Positions 57,963 to 64,000 of a DNA stretch of 64,000 bases are shown piece after piece. The notes beneath the pieces are model-generated. The model did not search any database and was not told the DNA's origin. It saw only the letters and a program-made list of their open reading frames with translations. The stretch covers positions 868,001 through 932,000 of the forward strand of contig CAVUPF010000001.1 in the NCBI GenBank assembly GCA_963743285.1, in the 5' to 3' direction. Source of the stretch: CAVUPF01 sp963743285. Its GTDB lineage: Bacteria > Actinomycetota > Thermoleophilia > Solirubrobacterales > 70-9. Made by a program: the position numbers and the translations under genes. Each line of letters begins with the position of its first letter. Position 1 is the stretch's first letter.

Positions 57963-59861
57963 ATGAAAGCTATGGGTTCGAATTCTGCAGAGGATCCGAT
58001 AGCAGCGCCGGCGCCGCCGTCGGCGTCGGTCGGGCAGGCTGGGGGGGATGACCTCCGCCGTCTCGGCGAGGCGCTGAAGGCACGCGCCGAGGAGGTGCTC
58101 AAGCTGACCATCGAGCGGACCGTGGGGCCTGAGCACGAGGTCGACGCGGTGGTCCAGGACAGCTTCGAGCGGATCAGCCGCAACTCGACGATCGCGGTGG
58201 CCCGCTGGATCGCGGGAGAGGGCATGGAGGTGGCGATCGAGGCCGGCCGGGAAACCTGGGAGATCTTCGGCGAGCTGGCCGTCCACCGCGCGGCCACGCT
58301 TGACGAGGTGACTTGGCGCTGCTTTTGGTGGCGCAACGTGATGGCCGAGGTGATCAAGGAGAGCGCCATCGAGCTGGATGTCTCGCCGGAGGCGCTCTCG
58401 GAGGGCCTCAGCATCCTGCAGCTGAGCCTCGAGTTCAGCCTGCTGCGGATGTGCGAGTGCTTTGAGAGCGAGCGCCACCGCACCGACGAGGAGCTCCGCC
58501 GCCGCGAGGAGGAGCTCTCCTTCCTCGCGACACACGATGCCCTGACCGGCCTCCCCAACCGCACCTTGATCCTCGACCGGGTCGAGCAGATCCTCGCCCG
58601 CGCGCGCCGTAACCAGACACCGGTGGCCGCGCTGTTCATCGACCTCGACAATTTCAAGGACATCAACGACACCCTTGGCCACAGCGTCGGCGATGAACTG
58701 TTGCAAGCGGTGGCAGCCCGCCTCGAAGGCGTGATTCGCGACTCCGATGCGCTGGGGCGCCTTGGCGGCGACGAGTTCGTGGTGATCTCTGAGGAGCTCT
58801 CCCTGGCGGCGGGCCCCGAGCTCATCGCCGAGCGCCTGCTGGAAGCACTGGAGCAGCCGTTTAAGCTCGGAGCAGACAGGCGGAGCCGCGTAAACGTCAG
58901 GGCGAGCGTCGGGATTGCGATTGGAGAGCGAACCACGGCCGAGGAGCTCCTGCGCGAGGCGGACATCGCGATGTACCGGGCCAAGTGGGACGGTAAGCAT
59001 CGCTACGCAGTGTTCGAGAGCGGCATGCAGGAAGTCATCCAGAACCGCATGGAACTCGAGATGGACCTACGCGAAGCTCTCGAGAAAGAAGAGTTCTTCC
59101 TTGCCTATCAGCCAACGATTGACTTGAGCGACATGAGCCCGACGGGAGTGGAGGCCCTGATCCGTTGGAATCACCCGAGCAGGGGTGTCGTGCAGCCCGA
59201 AGGGTTCATCCCGCTGCTCGAGGAGTCGGGGCTGATCACCGAGATCGGTAAATGGGTTCTGGAGCAGGCCTGTGCTCAGGGTGCCGCCTGGCGAGCGGCT
59301 GGGTATCCGATCAGCATGGCCGTCAACGTCTCCGCACGCCAACTCGACACCGATCAGATCACAGCCGACATCGAAGCAGCCCTCGATGAGAGCGGCCTGG
59401 ATCCCGCAGCCCTGACGATCGAGATCACCGAGACAGCGCTGATGCGGAACATCGAGGAGACCGCCATCCGGCTCACCGCGATCAAGGCGCTCGGGGTGCG
59501 GATAGCTGTCGATGACTTTGGCACCGGCTACTCATCGCTCGCCCACCTGCAACGGTTCCCCGTCGATGCGCTGAAGATAGACCAATCCTTCATCACGGGG
59601 ATGAGTCGCTACCACGAGGGCGAGACGCTGATCCGTTCCCTCGTGCAGCTCGGAAAGTCACTCTCGATTCAGACCTTTGCCGAGGGCATCGAGCAACAGC
59701 ACGAGCTGTCCCTGCTCCGCGAAGAGGATTGCGACCACGGGCAGGGCTTCCTCTTCGCCCGCCCTCTTGACGTCGCCGCCACCGAGGTCTTCCTAAAGGA
59801 CTGGGCCGACAGCATCAACCTCCCAACTCGCGCAGGCGCTACGGCGCTCGATTCGGCTTAA
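57963..59861 (+). CDS. GGDEF-EAL protein (c-di-GMP cyclase/phosphodiesterase)
   Basis: 632 residues. N-terminal region (1-180) is helical and unlike known sensor domains, ending in S-F-L-A-T-H-D-A-L-T-G-L-P-N-R (start of the GGDEF domain, about 188). GGDEF motif R-L-G-G-D-E-F (about 265) and an I-site-like R-D-S-D before it. EAL domain from about 360: V-E-A-L-I-R-W (intact E-A-L), I-T-E-T-A-L, D-D-F-G-T-G-Y-S-S-L and A-E-G-I-E. Catalytic residues of both domains are present, so either activity is possible. No transmembrane helix, so cytoplasmic. The stretch 59862-60093 (230 bp) to its right holds no gene. Confidence 0.95.
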   Translation: MKAMGSNSAEDPIAAPAPPSASVGQAGGDDLRRLGEALKARAEEVLKLTIERTVGPEHEVDAVVQDSFERISRNSTIAVARWIAGEGMEVAIEAGRETWEIFGELAVHRAATLDEVTWRCFWWRNVMAEVIKESAIELDVSPEALSEGLSILQLSLEFSLLRMCECFESERHRTDEELRRREEELSFLATHDALTGLPNRTLILDRVEQILARARRNQTPVAALFIDLDNFKDINDTLGHSVGDELLQAVAARLEGVIRDSDALGRLGGDEFVVISEELSLAAGPELIAERLLEALEQPFKLGADRRSRVNVRASVGIAIGERTTAEELLREADIAMYRAKWDGKHRYAVFESGMQEVIQNRMELEMDLREALEKEEFFLAYQPTIDLSDMSPTGVEALIRWNHPSRGVVQPEGFIPLLEESGLITEIGKWVLEQACAQGAAWRAAGYPISMAVNVSARQLDTDQITADIEAALDESGLDPAALTIEITETALMRNIEETAIRLTAIKALGVRIAVDDFGTGYSSLAHLQRFPVDALKIDQSFITGMSRYHEGETLIRSLVQLGKSLSIQTFAEGIEQQHELSLLREEDCDHGQGFLFARPLDVAATEVFLKDWADSINLPTRAGATALDSA

Positions 59862-60093
59862 ACCGCGGGCTCAGGGAGGCTGCCGCTCAGATCGTGAAAG
59901 TGCAGCGACGCCGACGTGGCCGCCTCAGGCGTGCAGCAGCACCTCACCGATCAGCGCCCCGACCGGCAGAGTCCTGCGTCCGTGGCCGCACGGGCGTTTA
60001 GGGTCAGCGCGGCCCAGTCTTGCAATGCGCCGACCCGAGGTTTCGGGCGCGGTGTCTGACGTCGCCCCGTCGGATTGGCAGCGCGCCGGGTTG

Positions 60094-60615
60094 TTAGCGG
60101 CCGCCTCGGAGCGTCGCCTCGATCTCCGAGGTGAGGAGGTAGAGGTCGAGTTGGTCTGGATCGGCGGGGTCGAATGGACGACACCCGAGGCGTTCCCACC
60201 ACTGACGGGTACGGGCGTTCAGGGCTGTGACCACCACGCCGCGGCATGCTGCCTTCTCGTTCAGCTCGACGGCGGTGGCGAGCACGTGTGCCGTCAGCGA
60301 GGTGCCGATCCCGAGGTTGGCGTAGCGGCGATCGACCGCGAGCCGGCCAAGCAGCAGAGCGGGCACGGGGTCTGGTGCGCGCATGGCGAGCGCGTCGGGT
60401 GCCGCCGAGCGGTCTATACCAGTCATTGCGACGCTCGCATATGCGACCACGACGTCGCTGGCATCGGCGATGACCCAGGTGGCCGCGGTGTCCCGGCGGC
60501 GGTTCTGGGAGGCGTATCGACGTAGCCAGTCGTCCCGCACGGGTTCGCCGCTATCGAACCGCAGACGATTGTGACGCCGCGGGTCAAGCAGCGCCGGACG
60601 GCGGAGATCAGTCAA
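60094..60615 (-). CDS. GNAT-family toxin (TacT/AtaT-like)
   Basis: 173 residues from TTG 60615, which overlaps the antitoxin end by 8 bp. GNAT motifs: L-L-L-G-R-L-A-V-D-R-R-Y-A-N-L-G-I-G-T-S-L (acetyl-CoA-binding block with G-I-G), then V-V-V-T-A-L-N-A-R-T, W-W-E-R-L-G-C-R-P-F. This length and an upstream DUF1778-type antitoxin fit toxins that acetylate charged tRNA. The start D-x-G-x-x-V-R-D-D-W-L-R-R-Y is also typical of the family (F-D-C-G-x-x-x-L-D-x-W-L). Confidence 0.87.
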   Translation of the reverse strand: MTDLRRPALLDPRRHNRLRFDSGEPVRDDWLRRYASQNRRRDTAATWVIADASDVVVAYASVAMTGIDRSAAPDALAMRAPDPVPALLLGRLAVDRRYANLGIGTSLTAHVLATAVELNEKAACRGVVVTALNARTRQWWERLGCRPFDPADPDQLDLYLLTSEIEATLRGGR

Positions 60616-60877
60616 GCCAGTTAAACGAGCGCTTGCGACTTAGCGCCTGCGCGAGCCGGTCGTTGACCTCGCCAGGCCGCTCGAGCGCCTCGCTGAACGC
60701 AGCGGACGCTGCCGGCGAGAGCCGGATGCTCGAGCGCTCGGCCAGGATCTCTTCAGCTCGGGCTGCGGCGGATTGAACGACGAACGCGGAGACGTTCAGG
60801 TGGGTCGCCGCGGCGGCACGTTCTAGTAGGGCCTTGGCTGCCGGGTCGACGCGGATCTGGAGTCGGTCGTCCTTCAA
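60608..60877 (-). CDS. DUF1778/TacA-like RHH antitoxin
   Basis: 89 residues from TTG 60877 (L-K-D-D-R-L-Q-I-R-V-D-P-A-A-K-A-L-L-E-R-A-A); a GC-poorer frame upstream would add 18 residues. RHH strand R-L-Q-I-R-V, then helix, then S-A-F-V-V-Q-S-A-A-A-R-A-E-E-I-L, the DUF1778 pattern, with L-S-P-A-A-S-A-A-F at the C-terminal side. Overlaps the GNAT toxin. It binds DNA as a dimer and neutralises the toxin; the operator is the palindrome described separately. Confidence 0.87.
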   Translation of the reverse strand: MKDDRLQIRVDPAAKALLERAAAATHLNVSAFVVQSAAARAEEILAERSSIRLSPAASAAFSEALERPGEVNDRLAQALSRKRSFNWLD

Positions 60878-60885
60878 AATTGACT

Positions 60886-60921
60886 TGTACTTACAATGGC
60901 AGTACAGCAGTGGATTGTCAA
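60886..60921 (-). promoter_or_regulatory. Promoter and palindromic operator of the TacAT-like pair
   Basis: On the minus strand, -35 TTGACA (60921-60916) and -10-like CATTGT (60898-60893) are 17 bp apart, 15 bp before the TTG start. A perfect inverted repeat TGTACT-N9-AGTACA (60886-60891 and 60901-60906) covers the -10, as expected for an RHH antitoxin operator. Confidence 0.7.
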
Positions 60922-61350
60922 GCCGATCCACCCAAGAGGAGGGCCTCGTGGTGGATGCCGAGATCTCGCGCTACGTGCGCGACAGGGCGGCCGGACTCAA
61001 AGACGAGGCGAACGGATCGCGGGAGCGGGTTTGATCTGGCAGTACGGCCGAGGACCGCGGCGGTCATCGCCACCTGGCCGAGCTAGGGGCGTCGGGTCAG
61101 GCGAACCCGGTGATCTCGGCTTGGCCGGCGCCGAAGCCCGCTGAGCCAGGGATTGAGCCCGGGTTGGGGGCGCTGCTCTTGGGCAGGCGGGAGCGGGCTG
61201 CGGGAGCGATCGGGCGCGCAGGTGGGCTCATCTCGTGCTCAGCGGGGTCGTCACGATCCCTTTTTACGAATTCGCGGACCTGCCAATTCCTCGTCCCGGC
61301 CGGGAAGGTCACGACACCGAGCCGATCGCCTTCTCTGGCCTGGGTGAACC
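60922..61350. other. Gap with one doubtful small ORF
   Basis: About 430 bp. A 28-codon frame from GTG 60948 to 61034 (V-V-D-A-E-I-S-R-Y-V-R-D-R-A-A-G) has AAGAGGAGG in front and might be the start of a lost gene. The rest is without a recognisable feature. Confidence 0.35.
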
Positions 61351-62214
61351 TCAGTCGTGCTTTCTGAGCAGCTCCACGACCGCGCCGATGTCGGCGTCCG
61401 CCCAGCCTTGGGCCGCCGCCTCCTCGAAGCGCCGCTTCACCGCAGCGGCGAGCGGCAGCGTCAGGTCGTGCGAGCGAGCGAGGTCCTCGGCCAGCCGCAC
61501 ATCCTTCGCGCCAAGCGTCGTCGAGAACCAGCCGCGGTGATCGCCCGAGACGATGTCGTCGAGCCGGTTGCGCAGCGCCGGGGCGAGGAGTGGCAACTGG
61601 CCGAGGTAGTCGCGGATCAGCTCGTCGGGCAGCCCGACCGCCTGGGCCGTCGCCACGGTCTCGGCGAGGGCGGCGATGCCGGACATGAGCAGGTAATTGG
61701 AGAGCAGCTTGAGCGTGGTCGCCACGCCCGCGTCCTCGCCGACGTAGAAGCGGCGCCCTTTGTCGGCGAGCACGTCGTAGGCCGCCTGAAGCCGGTCATA
61801 GAGCTCGCGGGGACCGCCGATCAGGTAGGCGGCCTCGCCCGAGAGGACAGCGCTCGGGGCGCCGAGGATCGGCGAGGCGAGCAGGCGCCCCCCAACCGCA
61901 TCGACGAGCGCCGCGGTGGTCTTTGGCGAGACGGTGCTCAGGTCGATCAGAGCGCCGTCGCCGAGGCCGACAGCCACTCCGTCCTGCCCGGTGACGACGG
62001 CCTGCACCGCGGCGTCGTCCGCGAGCGAGGTGAAGGTCGCCTCGGCTTGCTTCGCAGCCTCGGCAGGAGTGGCCGCTTCTCGGGCACCCTTGGCAATGAG
62101 CTCGTCGGCCTTGTGGGGCGTCCGGTTCCAAACGGTGACGTCATGGTCGCCGCCGAGCAAGCGCTCGGCAACTGCATGGCCCATCCTTCCCATCCCGAGA
62201 ACTGCAAGGCGCAT
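61351..62214 (-). CDS. NAD(P)-dependent oxidoreductase of the beta-hydroxyacid dehydrogenase family
   Basis: 287 residues. N-terminal Rossmann: L-A-V-L-G-M-G-R-M-G-H-A-V-A (G-x-G-x-x-G), N-R-T-P-H-K-A near the NADP-specificity loop, and L-S-T-V-S-P-K-T-T. C-terminal helical domain: A-T-T-L-K-L-L-S-N-Y-L-L-M (family catalytic K in the L-K-L-x-x-N block). Reduces or oxidises 3-hydroxyacids or imines; the substrate is not predictable. Stand-alone gene. The C-terminus extends to D-L-A-R-S-H-D-L-T-L-P, as usual. Confidence 0.9.
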   Translation of the reverse strand: MRLAVLGMGRMGHAVAERLLGGDHDVTVWNRTPHKADELIAKGAREAATPAEAAKQAEATFTSLADDAAVQAVVTGQDGVAVGLGDGALIDLSTVSPKTTAALVDAVGGRLLASPILGAPSAVLSGEAAYLIGGPRELYDRLQAAYDVLADKGRRFYVGEDAGVATTLKLLSNYLLMSGIAALAETVATAQAVGLPDELIRDYLGQLPLLAPALRNRLDDIVSGDHRGWFSTTLGAKDVRLAEDLARSHDLTLPLAAAVKRRFEEAAAQGWADADIGAVVELLRKHD

Positions 62215-62688
62215 GGTCAGGCTCCTTCACTCGTGGTCAGCGCGGCACTCCGATTATGCGCCTGTGCGAGCCCTGCCTACCGTGCGGGGTCCAGGTGGAT
62301 CCGCGCTCGCCGTCAACCCACTCGCGCCGGAGGCGCTCAGGGTCGCTTCGCACTGTCGCGAGCTGGTCGCGCCGGTGACCGCGACGCGGTATGGGAGTCG
62401 GGGGCCGGACCCGCTGCGAGCCCCGCCCTCGCGGCAGATGCCGGGCGTGGCGGTCGCCGAGCAGGATGCGGCAATCCGAGCGGCGGCGGTTGCCGGGGAC
62501 GTGGCGCCCGGGGAGGGTCCGAAGGACGTGAGCCGCGAAGGCGTTGGCGAGAGTCGGGGCGCGAGGGCGGGGCTCGTGGGGGGTAGTGAGATCCGGGGCG
62601 AGTGGGGGGAGAATTTTGGCGGCTGGAGGCTTACAGGGGGGTGAGCCTGTTCCGCAGAATCCAAAAAGGTCGGCGCTACACTCGCGCC
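62215..62688. other. Intergenic stretch
   Basis: About 470 bp. GC-rich, long but shadow-like open frames on both strands, no recognisable domain. The hicBA promoter must be in the last 60 bp; the motif TACACTCGCGCC just before the ATG suggests a short leader. Confidence 0.45.
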
Positions 62689-62907
62689 ATGAGCGAAACG
62701 ATGGACCTGACGATCGTTTACGAGGAGGGCGAGGACGGCTGGATCGTCGCCTCGATCCCTGCGGTCCCCGGCGTGCTCAGCCAGGGCCGCGGCCGGGAGG
62801 AAGCCCGGGAGAACGTCCTCGACGCTCTGGCGCTCATGCTCTCCCCCGGGCCGGTTGAGGCCGGGGACGAGCGCGAGCGCGAGCTGTTGCACCTGAAGGT
62901 CGCGTGA
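62689..62907 (+). CDS. hicB: HicB-family antitoxin
   Basis: 72 residues from ATG 62689. HicB partial RNase-H-like fold: D-L-T-I-V-Y-E-E-G-E-D-G-W-I-V-A-S-I-P-A-V-P-G-V-L-S-Q-G-R-G-R-E-E-A-R-E-N-V (the D/E-D-G-W-x-V-A-x-x-P-x-x-P-G pattern). No C-terminal DNA-binding domain, so regulation may be weak. It precedes hicA here and overlaps it by 4 bp. Confidence 0.88.
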   Translation: MSETMDLTIVYEEGEDGWIVASIPAVPGVLSQGRGREEARENVLDALALMLSPGPVEAGDERERELLHLKVA

Positions 62908-63098
62908 AGCGGCGGACATTGGAGCAGCATCTGCGGGCGCATGGCTGCCGCAAGCTCGACGAGGGCGGCAACCACACGCGCTGGGTCGGGCCGAGCTGGG
63001 CGCGCTCGACGGTGCCAAGGCACCGGGAGATCGACCATCGGTTGGCGCGTCACGTCTGCAAGCAATTGGGGGTGCCGGCGTCGGAAGGGGAACGGTAG
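62904..63098 (+). CDS. hicA: HicA-family mRNA interferase toxin
   Basis: 64 residues from GTG 62904 (GTGA overlap). L-E-Q-H-L-R-A-H-G-C-R-K-L-D-E-G-G-N-H-T-R-W-V (double-stranded-RNA-binding-like fold with the catalytic His in G-G-N-H-T) and the end V-P-R-H-R-E-I. Cleaves mRNA and tmRNA by family precedent. Order hicB-hicA is less usual than hicA-hicB. Confidence 0.88.
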   Translation: MKRRTLEQHLRAHGCRKLDEGGNHTRWVGPSWARSTVPRHREIDHRLARHVCKQLGVPASEGER

Positions 63099-63420
63099 CG
63101 AGAGCCGGCGCAGTGGGGCGGGTCATGCGGGGGCTCCGGGGGTAAGGGCGGGGGACGCGGTGCTGGTGGTGGTCCCTGGGGCGGCGGCGGGGCTCGGGAG
63201 GGCATCAACAACAAATGCTGCGGTAGGTCCGCGCCCGGGGCGGGCCGCGAGCCCGCGCAGCGCGTGGGTCGACGAGGTCGAGTCCGTCGCCAACCCCGGG
63301 ACAGCGGGTCAACCGTTCTCAAGGTGTTCACAGCTGGATCACAAGCCGGATACCTCTCGCGCCCGCTGGAGTCAGATGCTCGTGTCCCACACACCAGTCC
63401 GCGAAGGAGATGAGAACTCG
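63099..63420. other. Intergenic stretch
   Basis: About 320 bp with no supported feature; the first 200 bp are very GC-rich. The promoter of the phosphoesterase should lie in the last part, which has GAAGGAGATGAG just before the GTG 63421. Confidence 0.45.
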
Positions 63421-64000
63421 TGAGGAACGCTAGTCCGCCAGGCCGTATTGCAAGCCTCCTCCATCGTCGCAAGTCGGTGCCGACATCGCGCCCGCCGCGC
63501 CGGCGCCGCGGCGCTCTGCTGACCCTCGCGGTCGCGGTCGCCGCAGCGGCGGCTGCCGTACCGATCGTCTCGGCGAGCGCCTCTTCCTCCGGAACCTACC
63601 TGGCGAGCCGGGACGGACTCGGGATCCAGCCGGGCAAGATCAAGCACGTCTGGCTGATCATCCTCGAGAACAAGTCCTACGACGCGACCTTCACGGGCCT
63701 GAACAACAACACCTACCTGTGGCAGACGCTGCCCTCGCAGGGCGTGCTGCTGAAGAACTACTACGGCACCGGCCACTTCAGCCTCGACAACTACATCTCG
63801 CTGGTCAGCGGCCAGGCGACGCAGCCCGACACGCAGGCCGACTGCCCCTACTACGACAAGTTCTCCGGCACCGTCGACACGTCCGGGCTCGCTGCGCGAC
63901 CAACCCGAACTACGGCCAGATGGCCTCAGCCGCGGGCCCGAACGCCGCGGCCGGCTCGAACGGCTGCGTCTACCCGGCGAGCGTGCCGACGCTGTTCAAC
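63421..64000 (+). CDS. Secreted phosphoesterase/acid phosphatase-family protein, partial and frameshifted
   Basis: From GTG 63421 with AGGAGATGA nearby; a twin-Arg-like R-R-R-R-G then hydrophobic signal (A-L-L-T-L-A-V-A-V-A-A-A-A-A-A-V). Body: V-W-L-I-I-L-E-N-K-S-Y-D-A-T-F (family E-N-x-S-F/Y-D active site), N-N-T-Y-L-W-Q-T-L, Y-Y-G-T-G-H-F-S-L-D-N-Y-I-S. Near 63880-63898 the frame shifts by one base: the expected N-P-N-Y-G-Q-M-A-S-A-A-G-P continues in the next frame to the window edge. So the gene is split by a base error or a real mutation, and its 3' end is outside. Related proteins are phosphatases or phospholipase-C-like enzymes. Confidence 0.8.

Noticed and set aside
57824..59000. Two long minus-strand frames over the GGDEF-EAL gene
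   Set aside because: Shadows of a gene with intact catalytic motifs; translation is Ser/Arg-rich.
61357..62586. 409-codon plus-strand frame
   Set aside because: Antisense to the beta-hydroxyacid dehydrogenase-like gene.

Overview
The window is high-GC DNA with frequent GTG and TTG starts, stop/start overlaps such as GTGA and ATGA, and several genes without a Shine-Dalgarno sequence. The gene content (a deazaflavin-dependent reductase of the F420 type, a CGNR zinc-finger protein, a SHOCT remnant, GAP-family membrane proteins, SipW-like signal peptides, many small toxin-antitoxin pairs) fits a soil or aquatic actinobacterium. Thermoleophilia/Solirubrobacterales-like is my best guess, but this is inference from family content. 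No rRNA or tRNA gene was recognised.

Region 1 (1-9100): the end of a NodB-type deacetylase, then a leftward operon for sulfate activation and transfer (sat, cysC, sulfotransferase). After it come a PAP2 phosphatase, a YVTN-propeller/PKD protein without a signal peptide, an L,D-transpeptidase, a scarred repeat region and a secreted HQWGN-repeat protein.

Region 2 (9715-31112): one rightward operon of about 21.4 kb whose genes mostly overlap or lie within 11 bp. It encodes a TIM-barrel/GT2 fusion, an ABC exporter, several GT2 and GT4 glycosyltransferases, four paralogous CgeB-like glycosyltransferases (the first broken by a cluster of frameshifts), a second sulfotransferase, a methyltransferase with an extra C-terminal module, a secreted propeller-like protein, a phosphotransferase and a ChbG/YdjC deacetylase. 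With the PAPS genes of region 1, this looks like a pathway for a sulfated and methylated surface glycan. Two recurring accessory modules tie the enzymes together: a 'GHHPxDS...WWLxYY' domain present four times, and a 'GW...RPDV...GF' module fused to three unrelated enzymes. These are the best candidates for something undescribed.

Region 3 (31200-40000) is an accessory region. It holds a 327-bp repeat also found at 7.3 kb, MazF-like and VapBC toxin-antitoxin pairs, a decayed VapBC copy, a GAP gene interrupted by an in-frame TGA, a possible new two-gene pair, soxR with a well-formed SoxR promoter driving a luciferase-like-domain gene, a methyltransferase remnant and an AAA ATPase.

Region 4 (40000-49500) holds metabolic and redox genes: cytochrome P450, SQR-like flavoprotein, DUF442-type phosphatase-like protein, 1-Cys peroxiredoxin, deazaflavin reductase, thioesterase, CGNR regulator, O-methyltransferase and a VOC protein.

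Region 5 (49500-64000) holds three secreted or adhesin-like genes, the last with five near-identical 363-bp units. These are followed by a group II intron 3' remnant, MazEF, remnants of a diguanylate cyclase and a DNA methyltransferase, two c-di-GMP enzymes, a GNAT/RHH pair, a beta-hydroxyacid dehydrogenase-like gene, HicBA and the start of a secreted phosphoesterase.
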